Assembly: GCA_001304105.1 (NCBI GenBank)
Contig: LJUR01000015.1
Span: 1 to 49,477 of the forward strand
Source: Deltaproteobacteria bacterium SM23_61
Lineage (GTDB): Bacteria > Desulfobacterota > SM23-61
Direction of reading: 5' to 3'
Length of the DNA: 49,477 bases
Part shown: one piece after another, positions 16,219 to 24,879 of the stretch
Numbering within the stretch: the stretch's first letter is position 1
How the letters are laid out: the number at the start of each line of letters is the position of its first letter
Translations under genes and position numbers: made by a program
The notes under the pieces: model-generated
What the model was told of the DNA's origin: nothing
What the model saw: only the letters and a program-made list of their open reading frames with translations
Databases searched by the model: none

Positions 16219-16526
16219 GGATCATCTCCAAATTCGTTGGTCGAATGTTTCATGAAAGCCTGCCAAGGGCCCGGAAGGAAAGTCAGATTGCGCAGCAAGC
16301 ATCGGCGGGATATCCGCTTTCCATGAACGCCCGGTCGGTCCTCCGCAAAGCGCAGCGGGGGCGGGATACGTGAGCCTCGAAGAAATAACAGACTCCCCCG
16401 CCAGCGGTGGGGAGAGATATGTGCCTCATGGTTGCAAGCAAGATGACTTTCCTTCCGGGCCCATGAAATCACAGGACATTCTGAAAAAACCAGCTCTTTA
16501 GGTTTCAACGAATTTGGGGATGAGGC
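16219..16526 (-). mobile_element. MITE copy C (308 bp) inserted between hgcA and hgcB
   Basis: Full-length copy, the reverse complement of copy A across its length, with left end GGATCATCTCCAAATTCG and right end CGAATTTGGGGATGAGGC. Perfect 8-bp target duplications AAATTTCT lie at 16211-16218 and 16527-16534. The joined flanks (CCCATAAAATTTCT plus TTGTTTTTT) match the uninterrupted repeat at about 4399-4425, which acts as an empty-site control. No coding capacity. Confidence 0.93.
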
Positions 16527-16591
16527 AAATTTCTTTGTTTTTTGCGTTCTTATTGAAAATCGGCGTCCCATTCATGTAAAGGAGTCGGGAA

Positions 16592-16927
16592 ATGAATCGC
16601 ATGGTTTATTTGAAAAACGTCACCACCCTGCGGGTTTTTGAGGACAAATGCGTCCGCTGCGGGATATGCCTGGAGGTCTGCCCCCATGCCGTCCTCAGCT
16701 TGAACGGGGGGAAGGTCCAGATCGAAAACCGCGATGCCTGCATGGAATGCGGGGCTTGCGCGCAGAATTGTCCCAGCGGAGCGATCACCGTCAAATCCGG
16801 CGTGGGCTGCGCCAACGCGGTGATCAATTCCATGCTGGGACGCAAGAGCAACGATTCCTGCTGCTGTGTGGTCGAAGAGAAGAAAGGGACTTCGGAATCC
16901 TGCCGGGACAGCAAAGCCTGCTGCTGA
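16592..16927 (+). CDS. hgcB: HgcB ferredoxin of mercury methylation
   Basis: Two-[4Fe-4S] ferredoxin thought to reduce the HgcA corrinoid and to help hand Hg(II) over. Cluster motifs are CVRCGICLEVCP (residues 20-31) and CMECGACAQNCP (50-61). The HgcB-specific Cys is at residue 73 in SGVGCANAV, the same number as the essential C73 described in the model methylator, and a vicinal Cys pair ends the protein (110-111). The tail is unusually Cys-rich, with an extra CCC at 90-92 and C104. AAAGGAG precedes the ATG (GTAAAGGAGTCGGGAAATG). MITE copy C separates it from hgcA by 589 bp in total, so co-transcription is uncertain. Confidence 0.95.
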   Translation: MNRMVYLKNVTTLRVFEDKCVRCGICLEVCPHAVLSLNGGKVQIENRDACMECGACAQNCPSGAITVKSGVGCANAVINSMLGRKSNDSCCCVVEEKKGTSESCRDSKACC

Positions 16928-16955
16928 CGGCGATATTCTGCGACCCCCAAAAAGC

Positions 16956-17447
16956 TTATTCCTCAGGCAGAGATAACAAAACCTCCCGCAGGAAAACTGA
17001 AGCCTTTTCGAAGATTCCAACCGATTCTCCCTCCCGGGGGCCGGCCACGTTTAGAATCTGGATATGGTTTTTCTGGAGCCATTCTCGAACTTCCTTTGGG
17101 TCCACCCTCCTGGCCAGGTCGACCAGAAGAAAAGGCTTGCCCAGCTTCCTGGCCAGTTTCAGGGTCAATGCAGTTCCCCCCCTGGGAGAACCACTGGTGA
17201 TCGCCAGGGTGCCGTCCGAATCCTCCACGTTCAGCCGTGTCCGCACCGGGTAATCGGGAGAAGAGGCCTCTTGCAGGGGATAGCGGTCGGGGATCCTGCC
17301 ATCTTCCGCCTTTCGCCCCTGGGGACACCAACCCCCGCAGGGAAGGCCCATTTCCAGGGCTGCATCCAGCGCCGCCCGATCCACCCCCGTCTGCCCGCCG
17401 GAGATGATTTTTTCCAATAGATGTTTCCTTGCCAGGGAGCTATTCAA
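16956..17447 (-). CDS. Putative molybdenum-cofactor carrier-like protein (SLOG/YpsA-like)
   Basis: 163-residue protein of the putative molybdenum carrier family (cpYpsA/MoCo carrier, Rossmann-like SLOG fold). Visible motifs are IISGGQTGVDRAALDAA (about residues 14-30) and GGWCPQGRKAEDGRIPDRY, then VRTRLNVEDSDGTLAIT and SPRGGTALT, which make up the nucleotide or cofactor pocket. Its function in bacteria is not firmly known. It is convergent with hgcB, the two stop codons being about 28 bp apart. A link to the AOR or MoaD genes upstream would make biochemical sense but is not shown. Confidence 0.75.
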   Translation of the reverse strand: MNSSLARKHLLEKIISGGQTGVDRAALDAALEMGLPCGGWCPQGRKAEDGRIPDRYPLQEASSPDYPVRTRLNVEDSDGTLAITSGSPRGGTALTLKLARKLGKPFLLVDLARRVDPKEVREWLQKNHIQILNVAGPREGESVGIFEKASVFLREVLLSLPEE

Positions 17448-17454
17448 AGCGAAG

Positions 17455-17555
17455 ACGATGGACCCGTGTCCCCTTCAATCCATAGGTTTTGGGTCTTTTC
17501 CCAGAATAAATCCGTTTTTATCCGCGTTCATCTGTGTCCCATCAGCTTTTTCCCG
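17455..17555. repeat. Diverged ACACAGATGAAC repeat arm
   Basis: CCCGTGTCCCC..., GTCTTTTCCCAGAATAA and CGCGTTCATCTGTGTCCC (about 17532-17549) match the right arm of the element at 4210-4466 and the 35375 copy. No opposite arm is clear here. Confidence 0.55.
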
Positions 17556-17728
17556 CTGCTTTCTCCTAGCATATTTTCCTGCCTTTCACAAAAGATTTTT
17601 CTTGGGTCGCTGCATAAACCCATCGAAAACCTTGATTATTCCGAACTTTTTGAGGATAATAGGACAATATTTTCGATTTGCCAAAGCTCTTCTGCCTGCC
17701 CATGCAGGCCAAGATGCAGGAGGCAGAG

Positions 17729-19306
17729 ATGATCATTCCTTTGACGCCCGTGCGCTTTTTGGAGTACGCGGAGAAAATTTTTAAGGATAAAGAAGGGGTG
17801 GTATGCGAAGGGGAGAGGTTTACCTACGGGGAATTCTGCCGGCGGACGAGAAAGGTCAGCAATGCGCTGAAAAGTCTCGGCATCCAGAAAGGAGACCGGG
17901 TGGCTTATCTGGGGTACAACTGCCACCGCCTTTTGGAGCTGTTCTATGCTCCTCCCGTCATCGGGGCGATTCTGGAGCCGCTGAATATCCGGCTGGCGGC
18001 CAAAGACTTTGAATACATCATCAGTGAATCAACGCCCCGGGTTCTGTTCCTGGATAAGGATTTTGTCCCGGTCATCGACTCCATTCGGGCAAAGATTCCT
18101 TCGGTGAAACATTTCCTTGCCCTGGAAAAGAACCCCGGTTTGCCGGGATGGATTCAGGGAACTTACGAGGAGCTTCTGGAGGGGAGCTCCGCGGAAAGGT
18201 CTTATCCTCTGGGGGAATATCCTTTCGATGAGGATGATCCGGCGGAGATCTTTTACACCAGCGGGACGACGGGAAACCCCAAGGGAGTAATGATGACGCA
18301 CCGGAACCTTTACCTCCATGCCTTGTGCGCCATGTCTATGATGACGGTGCGGGAGACGGATATCCAGATTCACCTCATTCCCCTTTTCCACGTAAACGGC
18401 TGGGGAACTCCCCATTACCTCCTGGCCAAGGGCGGCAAGCACATCATGGTCAAGCGCTTCGACCCCGTGAAGACCCTGGAGGTTCTGGAAAAGGAAAGAG
18501 TAACCCGCGCCTTTGTCATCCCCACCATGGTGAATTCCATGCTGGTGGTCCCCAACTTCAAAACCTTCAACCTAACCAGCGTGAAGGAGATCCTCATCGG
18601 GGGGGCGCCGCCGCCGAGGGGAATGTCCGAGCGGGTGGAGGAAGCTTTCGGCTGTATCGCCCACAGCGGCTTCGGGATGACCGAGACCTGCCCCCTGATC
18701 GTTCTGCCGGAACTGTCCGAAGACCTTGACCCGGAGGAGTACCGGCACCGTCGCCACGACACCTGGGGGAGGCCGCTCCCGGGAGTGGAATTCCGCCTGG
18801 TCGATCCCAATGGGAAGGATCTTTCCTGGGATGGAAAGAGCGTGGGGGAACTCCTGGTACGGGGGGATATGGTGATGAAAGGGTATTACCGCCAGCCCGA
18901 GGAGACGGGGAAAACCCTGGAAGGAGGGTGGTACCACACGGGGGATCTCTGCGCCGTGGAGCCCGACGGGCAGCTCATCGTCAAGGACCGGAAAAAAGAC
19001 ATCATCATCAGCGGGGGAGAGAATATCTCCTCCCTGGAAATCGAACAGGTTCTTTACGGCCATCCATCGGTGCTGGAATGTGCGGTCATCGGCAAGAACG
19101 ACGAGAAGTGGGGAGAGGTCCCCCTGGCTTTTGTCGTTTTGCGGGAGGGTTACCGGGTGACGCCGGAGGAGTTCATCCAGTATGCCCGGGAAAACATGGC
19201 CCACTTCAAGGCGCCCCGGGAAGTGAAGATTCTCAAGGAATTTCCCAAGGGAGGAACGGGGAAGATATTGAAGTCGGTCCTGCGGGATCGATACCGCTCG
19301 AAGTGA
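17729..19306 (+). CDS. AMP-forming acyl-CoA synthetase (full length)
   Basis: ANL-superfamily ligase activating a medium/long-chain or aromatic acid; substrate not determinable. P-loop YTSGTTGNPKGVMMTH, adenylate motif HSGFGMTETCP, YHTGDLCAVEPDG, the hinge DRKKDIIISGGENI and the C-terminal Lys loop GGTGKILKSVLR are all present, so it should be active. The frame opens at 17678, but AGGAGG (17718-17723) sits five bases before ATG 17729, giving 525 residues beginning MIIPLTPVRFLEYAEKIF. It provides the in-window comparison that shows the ligase at 4471 is truncated. It stands alone, with repeats on both sides. Confidence 0.9.
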   Translation: MIIPLTPVRFLEYAEKIFKDKEGVVCEGERFTYGEFCRRTRKVSNALKSLGIQKGDRVAYLGYNCHRLLELFYAPPVIGAILEPLNIRLAAKDFEYIISESTPRVLFLDKDFVPVIDSIRAKIPSVKHFLALEKNPGLPGWIQGTYEELLEGSSAERSYPLGEYPFDEDDPAEIFYTSGTTGNPKGVMMTHRNLYLHALCAMSMMTVRETDIQIHLIPLFHVNGWGTPHYLLAKGGKHIMVKRFDPVKTLEVLEKERVTRAFVIPTMVNSMLVVPNFKTFNLTSVKEILIGGAPPPRGMSERVEEAFGCIAHSGFGMTETCPLIVLPELSEDLDPEEYRHRRHDTWGRPLPGVEFRLVDPNGKDLSWDGKSVGELLVRGDMVMKGYYRQPEETGKTLEGGWYHTGDLCAVEPDGQLIVKDRKKDIIISGGENISSLEIEQVLYGHPSVLECAVIGKNDEKWGEVPLAFVVLREGYRVTPEEFIQYARENMAHFKAPREVKILKEFPKGGTGKILKSVLRDRYRSK

Positions 19307-19311
19307 AAAAA

Positions 19312-19566
19312 TATTGAACCGCAGAGAGCGCAGAGGGCGCAGAGGTAGGAAAAATCAAAATGGCAAGAAAATTTCAATCCTGTAGATGTGAAATGACATG
19401 AATGTCAGATGCACCCACGGGAACATTGCAGATTCAGATCTTTCAAAGGTTGTATCAAATTGGCCCTATGAAAAAATGTAGGGTGCGTTCCGCGAAGGCA
19501 CCGGTAGTGGTAAAGAATTAACCAAAAGAATTTTCTCTGCGGGCTCCGCGTGCTCTGCGGTGAATT
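19312..19566. repeat. CGCAGAG word repeat with inverted arm
   Basis: The left arm is AACCGCAGAGAGCGCAGAGG and following (about 19315-19345). The right arm (about 19538-19563) is CTCTGCGGGCTCCGCGTGCT and following. Between them is AT-richer sequence with no ORF. The right arm ends about 25 bp before tyrS. Confidence 0.65.
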
Positions 19567-19590
19567 TTTTTATCGAAGAAGGAGGCGCTT

Positions 19591-20880
19591 TTGTCCAGGA
19601 ACGTCGTCGATGTCTTGCAGGAAAGAGGGTTCATCGAACAGGTCACCGATACCGGTCTGCGGGAAGTGGCTTCCACTCAAACCCTGAAATGCTATGTAGG
19701 CTTTGATCCAACCGCGCGGTCCCTTCACCTGGGGCACATCATCCCGGTCATGGGATTGGCCCATTTCCAGCGCAATGGGCATATCCCCATTGCCCTGGTA
19801 GGAGGGGGAACGGGGATGATCGGGGACCCCAGCGGGAAAACGGTGGAGAGGCAGCTTCTCTCCAAGGAGGACGTGGAAGCGAATGCCCAGCGCCTCAAAG
19901 TACAGCTTTCCCGGTTTTTCAGCTTTGAGGGGCCTCAAGCGGCTCTTTTGCTGAACAATGCGGAGTGGCTCTTACCCCTAAACCTGGTCGATTTTCTGCG
20001 GGAGATCGGCAAACACTTTTCGATCAATGCCATGATTGCCAAAGAGTCAGTCCGCTGGCGTCTGGAAGAGCGGGGGCAGGGCATCTCCTTCACCGAGTTC
20101 AGTTACATGCTCCTCCAGGCCTATGATTTCTACCATCTCTACGAGCATAACGGCTGCGCGGTTCAAGCCGGAGGAAAGGACCAATGGGGAAACATCACCG
20201 CCGGCATAGAACTTATCCGCCGGATGAGCGGGGGGAGTGCCCACGGGCTCACCTTTCCTCTCTTGACCACCGCCTCCGGGGTGAAGATCGGTAAAACCGA
20301 GGGGTCCTCTGAAAACGATATGATTTGGCTCGACCCGGAGATGACTTCTCCCTACCGCATGTACCAGTACTGGATCAACACCGACGACCGGGACGTGATC
20401 AAGTTTCTCAAGCTCTTCACCTTCCTGGAGATGTCCCAGATCGCGGAGCTGGAGGAATCGCTGAAACAGGATCCCGGCAGGAGGGAACCCCACCGCCAGC
20501 TGGCCTTCGAGTTCACCAGGCTGGCGCACGGCGAGGAAGCGGGGCGGACGGCGCAGGTGGCATCGGAAGTTCTCTTCGGGAGCGAGGTGCAGGCCTTCTC
20601 CCGGGAGGTTTTTTCCACCCTGGCCGGGGAAGTTCCGACGACGAGGATCTCCAGGGAGCGGATCCAAAAGGGGGTCTCCTTGGCTGACCTCCTCCTGGAA
20701 ACCAAATTGGCCAAATCCAAAAGGGCGGCCCGCGACCTCATCGGCCAGGGTGGCGCCTACGTGAATAACAAGGGCTGGAAGGATCTTGAAGCGAAGGTTG
20801 GCCTGGATCAAGCCTTATCCGGCCGGGGGGTTCTCCTCCGAGCCGGCAAGAAAAATTATCACCTACTGATGATCGAATAG
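19591..20880 (+). CDS. tyrS: Tyrosine-tRNA ligase
   Basis: Class Ic aminoacyl-tRNA synthetase charging tRNA-Tyr. The start is TTG 19591 with AAGGAGG at about 19578-19584. The HIGH-equivalent is HLGH (LHLGHIIP), the tyrosine pocket includes CYVGFDPTARSLH and QAGGKDQWGNITAG, and the KMSKS loop is KIGKT. The C-terminal S4 RNA-binding domain covers about the last 65 residues (SLADLLLETKLAKSKRAARDLI). 429 residues is a normal length. No T-box or other leader is recognisable in the repeat-filled upstream spacer. Confidence 0.95.
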   Translation: MSRNVVDVLQERGFIEQVTDTGLREVASTQTLKCYVGFDPTARSLHLGHIIPVMGLAHFQRNGHIPIALVGGGTGMIGDPSGKTVERQLLSKEDVEANAQRLKVQLSRFFSFEGPQAALLLNNAEWLLPLNLVDFLREIGKHFSINAMIAKESVRWRLEERGQGISFTEFSYMLLQAYDFYHLYEHNGCAVQAGGKDQWGNITAGIELIRRMSGGSAHGLTFPLLTTASGVKIGKTEGSSENDMIWLDPEMTSPYRMYQYWINTDDRDVIKFLKLFTFLEMSQIAELEESLKQDPGRREPHRQLAFEFTRLAHGEEAGRTAQVASEVLFGSEVQAFSREVFSTLAGEVPTTRISRERIQKGVSLADLLLETKLAKSKRAARDLIGQGGAYVNNKGWKDLEAKVGLDQALSGRGVLLRAGKKNYHLLMIE

Positions 20881-21003
20881 TTGCTGGTTACTCGTTCCTC
20901 GCTACGGGTGGCTCGCTTCCATTCACGGGGTATCCCCAGGAGGTTTCTGATTTCAAAAACCGGCAACAAACAACGAGGGATTAAAAACGAGGAGAGGAGG
21001 GTT

Positions 21004-21540
21004 ATGAAAGCAGCGATTCTTTACTGGTCCAAGAGCGGAAACACGGAAAAGGCGGCCCTGGCCATCAAGGCGGGCCTGGAGGCTTCCGGAGTTGGAGTGA
21101 CCTATCGCCGGGTCGAGGAAGCCGGGGACTTGGAATGGTTTGATTACGACCTGGTGTGCGTCGGGTTCCCTTCCTACCAGTTTCATCCTCCCGAACCGGT
21201 GGTAGCCTACCTGAAAAACAAATCCGGTGAATACCGGCAGCAGGGGCGGTTAAAACTGGGATCTCCGCGCATCCCGGGGAAACATGCTCTGATCTTCTGC
21301 ACCTATTCAGGCCCGCACACCGGAATCAACGAAGCCATTCCCGCGGGGAAATATGTGGGCCAATTCTTCGACCACCTGGGATTTGAGGTAGAGGACGAAT
21401 GGTATTTGGTCGGTGAATTCCACGGCAAGGAGGACCGCAGCACCCAAGGCAGGCTGGGAGACATCCGCGGAAAGCCCACCCCGGAAGATTTGAGCAAAAT
21501 CAGGGAAGATACGGTCCGCTTGATCAGCCGGTTGAAGTAA
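21004..21540 (+). CDS. Flavodoxin-family protein
   Basis: FMN-binding flavodoxin-like protein of 178 residues. The phosphate loop YWSKSGNTEKAA is at residues 7-18, and later parts (VGFPSYQFHPPEPV, IFCTYSGPHTGINEA) line the flavin site. Likely an electron-transfer or NAD(P)H:flavin protein; partner unknown. The frame is open from 20881, but GAGGAGAGGAGG lies right before ATG 21004, which is clearly the start. The stretch 20881-21003 is a degenerate GTTACTCGTTCCTCG-type repeat spacer. Confidence 0.8.
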   Translation: MKAAILYWSKSGNTEKAALAIKAGLEASGVGVTYRRVEEAGDLEWFDYDLVCVGFPSYQFHPPEPVVAYLKNKSGEYRQQGRLKLGSPRIPGKHALIFCTYSGPHTGINEAIPAGKYVGQFFDHLGFEVEDEWYLVGEFHGKEDRSTQGRLGDIRGKPTPEDLSKIREDTVRLISRLK

Positions 21541-21688
21541 TTGCCGGTTACTTGTTCCCGGTTCCTTGCCCGGGTTCACGTTAGTCATTTGAAAATCGTA
21601 TCAAAGTTATATCGATTTTCATGCAAACCGTTGAAATCCCCTCCAGCCCCCTGTTCTTTTTTCCTTGTCCATCGCCGGTCGTGTTTCG

Positions 21689-23170
21689 TCAACCGCCCCG
21701 CAGTCCCTTCATTCGTTTCCAGGAAAAGAAAACCGAAAAAACAGCGAGTCCGTAGAAAAAGAGAGCGATGGGGGACTGGAACAGGATCAGCCAGTTCCCG
21801 TGGGACAGAATCATGGCGTGCCCGAGCTCATCCTCGGCAATCGGACCCAGGATGACGCCCAGGACGATGGGAACGGCGGGGAAACCGTTCTTGCGCATGA
21901 TGTATCCCAGGACTCCGAAACCCAGGGCCACGGCCATGTCATAGACACTATTGTTGAGGGAAAACGAGCCAAGAAAGCAGAGGGCGAAGATGACCGGGAA
22001 AAGGATGGAAATCGGGGCCCTCAATACGTGCGGGAACAAACGGACGCTCACCATTCCCAGGGCCAACATTAGAAAATTGGCGGACATCATCCCGGCGAAG
22101 ATGGCGTTGACCACCTGGGGGTGCTCTTTGAACATGAGCGGCCCCGGACGGATTCCGATGAGAAGCAAGGCTCCCAGCATCACTGCCGTGACCACATCCC
22201 CGGGAATTCCCAAGGTCATGAGGGGAACCATTGCCCCTCCGGTCGTCCCGTTGTTCGCCGCCTCGGGTGCGGCAACGCCGGCAATGTTTCCTTTCCCGAA
22301 AGACTCCGGGTCCTTCGACCAACGTTTGGCTTCGTTGTAGGCCAGGAAAGAGGCGATGGCGCCTCCGGTCCCCGGGATGACGCCGATGACCGTTCCCAGG
22401 AGGGAAGAAAGAAGGATGATGGGGGAAATGCTTTTGATCTCCCCCCAGCTGGGCCAGACGTTGCCGATATGGCGGGTGATCTTCTGAATTCCCTCTTTGG
22501 CCACGGTTTCCAGCTGGATGAAAATTTCGGAGAAGGCAAAAAGCCCGATCAAAACGGGAAGGAGGGGAAATCCGCTCATGAGATCAGGTATGTCGAAAGA
22601 ATAACGGGCATACCCGGTTACCGGGTCCAGGCCGATCGTGGCGATGAGGAGGCCGAAGAGACCGGCCAGCATTCCTTTGATCAAGGATTTTCCGGAGACG
22701 CTGCCGATGATGGTCAGGCCGAAGACCATCAGGGCAAAATATTCTTCCGGCCCAAATTTCAGGGCGATCCGCGCCAGCTGCGGCGCCAGGAAGATCAGAC
22801 AAAAAGTGGAAATGATCCCCCCTACGGTTGACGCGATGGTCGCAATGCCCAGCGCTTTTCCGGCTTCCCCCTTCTGGGCGAGGGGATATCCGTCCAGAAC
22901 CGTCGCGGCTGCCGAGGGGGTTCCCGGGGTGGAGATGAGAATGGCGGATACCGATCCCCCGTAGATGGCTCCGCAGAACATCCCGCAGAGCATGACCATC
23001 CCCGTGCTGGGGTCCAGCTTATAGGTCAGGGGGAGAAGGAGGATGATTCCCACGGAAGCCGTCAGTCCCGGAAGAGCGCCTACCAGAATCCCCCCGGCCA
23101 CTCCGAGGAAAAGAAAGGGGAACATTTCCAGGCTGAGTATTTGGGCAAATCCCTGAACAAAGGCATCCAT
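21689..23170 (-). CDS. tctA: Tripartite tricarboxylate transporter large permease
   Basis: TctA-family permease, 493 residues with about a dozen membrane segments. Family signatures are GALPGLTASVGIILLLPLTY near the N terminus, the GAIYGGSVSAILISTPGTP segment, and the second half repeat GVIPGTGGAIASFLAYNEAK. Transports a carboxylate delivered by the periplasmic protein TctC, driven by an ion gradient. It is the last gene of a minus-strand tctCBA unit, 27 bp after tctB. Confidence 0.93.
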   Translation of the reverse strand: MDAFVQGFAQILSLEMFPFLFLGVAGGILVGALPGLTASVGIILLLPLTYKLDPSTGMVMLCGMFCGAIYGGSVSAILISTPGTPSAAATVLDGYPLAQKGEAGKALGIATIASTVGGIISTFCLIFLAPQLARIALKFGPEEYFALMVFGLTIIGSVSGKSLIKGMLAGLFGLLIATIGLDPVTGYARYSFDIPDLMSGFPLLPVLIGLFAFSEIFIQLETVAKEGIQKITRHIGNVWPSWGEIKSISPIILLSSLLGTVIGVIPGTGGAIASFLAYNEAKRWSKDPESFGKGNIAGVAAPEAANNGTTGGAMVPLMTLGIPGDVVTAVMLGALLLIGIRPGPLMFKEHPQVVNAIFAGMMSANFLMLALGMVSVRLFPHVLRAPISILFPVIFALCFLGSFSLNNSVYDMAVALGFGVLGYIMRKNGFPAVPIVLGVILGPIAEDELGHAMILSHGNWLILFQSPIALFFYGLAVFSVFFSWKRMKGLRGG

Positions 23171-23197
23171 GAGCTTTCCCGGATCTCCTGGATCGAT

Positions 23198-23650
23198 TTA
23201 AAAAAATGGAAAACGGGGAAGAGGAACTCTGAAGACCATACGGAACAGGATGTACAAAAGCGCGGTCGTGGCGATGGAAACCGCCGCGATGCGCACCCAC
23301 CGTTTCTCGTTGAAAAGGATCATGACTCCCGCGATCAGGGGCGGCGTGGCCAGGAGATAACCGGCTTCTTCCAATATCCGCGTGTAGGCGAAAGCGATGA
23401 GAATAAGGGCGCCGAATCGTTGCCACGGAATTCCCCATTTTTCTTCTTGACCATGGGCGGCGATCTTTCTTTGGCGAAGGGCTTGGAACAATAAGACCAC
23501 GGATAAAAAGAATAATCCGCCGCAAATCACCCGGGGAAAAAGCCGGGGAGACATGGCCAGGGTTTGCCGGGGAAAGTAAAAGGTCAGGGCGAAGAAGAGA
23601 ACCGCCAGGGTCATAAGCACGGCTGCAAAATAGATATCCCGTCTGGCCAT
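23198..23650 (-). CDS. tctB: Tripartite tricarboxylate transporter small permease
   Basis: Small TctB-type subunit with four hydrophobic segments in 150 residues, starting MARRDIYFAAVLMTLAVLFF. An upstream in-frame ATG at 23701 would add 17 residues, but 23650 matches the usual N terminus just before the first membrane segment. It contains the family-like FPRVICGGLF. It sits between tctC and tctA as in other TTT operons. Confidence 0.85.
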   Translation of the reverse strand: MARRDIYFAAVLMTLAVLFFALTFYFPRQTLAMSPRLFPRVICGGLFFLSVVLLFQALRQRKIAAHGQEEKWGIPWQRFGALILIAFAYTRILEEAGYLLATPPLIAGVMILFNEKRWVRIAAVSIATTALLYILFRMVFRVPLPRFPFF

Positions 23651-23736
23651 GGATGTTTTCCGGTAATAAAAGAGGGTGGCCGGAAATAAGCATCCGGCCA
23701 CCCATGCAAACCCCCGAGGTTTGCTCGAAGGGGGGA

Positions 23737-24723
23737 CTATTTGTAACGGTCGCCCAGCTTTTTCTTCTTGATGAGGTTCATGTAATATTGATTCTGCTCT
23801 TCCACGAACTTCCCGAAGTCCTTCGTGTTCTTGTACTCGAGCAGGAAGCCGGCCTTATCGGCCAGTTTCAGGAACTCCGGGTCCTTCATGGTGGCCTTGA
23901 AGGCATCGTGAAGTTTCTTTATTTTTGCCGGAGCTGTCCCCTTGGGGACGGCGACTCCTCTCCACATGCCCATGTAAAACTTTACCCCCTGTTCCTCCCC
24001 GGTTGGAAGGTCGGGAAAATCCTTCAGACGCTTCTTGGAGAATACCCCCAAAGCCCGGAGTTCGCCGGATTTCACCTGGGGGAAGCCCTCGGGGGGAGAA
24101 CACATCACCGACTCGACTTGCTTGGCCACGGTGGCGACGATCGAAGGCCCCCCTCCCTTGTAGGGGACGTGAACGAATTCGAGCCCCAGGTCGCTCTCGA
24201 AAGCCAGAGCCACCAGATGATACCCGCCCCCGGCCCCGGCGTTGGCCAGGCTGATCTTGTTGGGGTTGGCTTTGGCGGCGGCGACATAATCCTTCAGGTT
24301 TTTATAGGGGGAATTCTCGGGAACCAGAATCCAGCAGGGGTTGTGGACCACCATAATCACCGGGTCAAAGGTTTTATGATCATAGGGGGTGACACTCATA
24401 TGGACCTTGGTCAGGGAAGGGGTCGCCCAGGCCAAGGTGTAATACCCGTCGTTCTTCTTCTTCATCGCTTCGGCATAGCCGGGGACCGCCCCCCCTCCGG
24501 GACGGTTCACGATGATGATATTCGCACCCAGGTATTTCGGGACCACGGCGGCAAAGGTCCGGAAGACCACATCCGTCGCTCCCCCTGCAGACCAGGGAAC
24601 CATGAGTTCGATCTCGCGCGAAGGATACTTCTCGGCGCCCGCTGCGGGGCCGGTTACGAGAAGCGCCATCGCGATCCCCATGAGCACGGATACACACCAG
24701 CAAAATTTCTTTTTTCGTACCAT
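23737..24723 (-). CDS. tctC: TTT substrate-binding protein (Bug/TctC family)
   Basis: Periplasmic solute receptor of the Bug family, 328 residues, with signal peptide 1-29 (ends GPAAGA). Typical segments are [37 protein letters not shown] and [17 protein letters not shown], which form the two carboxylate-binding loops. It captures a di- or tricarboxylate or an aromatic acid for TctAB; ligand unknown. It is the first gene of the unit, and GGAGGG (24728-24733 on the plus strand as CCCTCC) precedes the ATG. Confidence 0.92.
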   Translation of the reverse strand: MVRKKKFCWCVSVLMGIAMALLVTGPAAGAEKYPSREIELMVPWSAGGATDVVFRTFAAVVPKYLGANIIIVNRPGGGAVPGYAEAMKKKNDGYYTLAWATPSLTKVHMSVTPYDHKTFDPVIMVVHNPCWILVPENSPYKNLKDYVAAAKANPNKISLANAGAGGGYHLVALAFESDLGLEFVHVPYKGGGPSIVATVAKQVESVMCSPPEGFPQVKSGELRALGVFSKKRLKDFPDLPTGEEQGVKFYMGMWRGVAVPKGTAPAKIKKLHDAFKATMKDPEFLKLADKAGFLLEYKNTKDFGKFVEEQNQYYMNLIKKKKLGDRYK

Positions 24724-24879
24724 ACTTTCCCTCCTTTGGTTCTTGTGGTTCTGAAAAACGGGTATTCAACCCATCAAGATCGCCAACCCTTGCTATCCCC
24801 CGACATCTTATTTGAACCCCTGGAAGGTGTCAAGAGCGTTTCCCGTCTTGCCCATTTTGGCCCACCCTCACTTTTGTGA

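Noticed and set aside
13887..16526. MITE copies B and C flank marR-hgcA in the same orientation, like a composite transposon
   Set aside because: Each copy has its own distinct 8-bp duplication (AAAAAACT and AAATTTCT), and the outer flanks do not match, so they inserted separately and did not move the block together.
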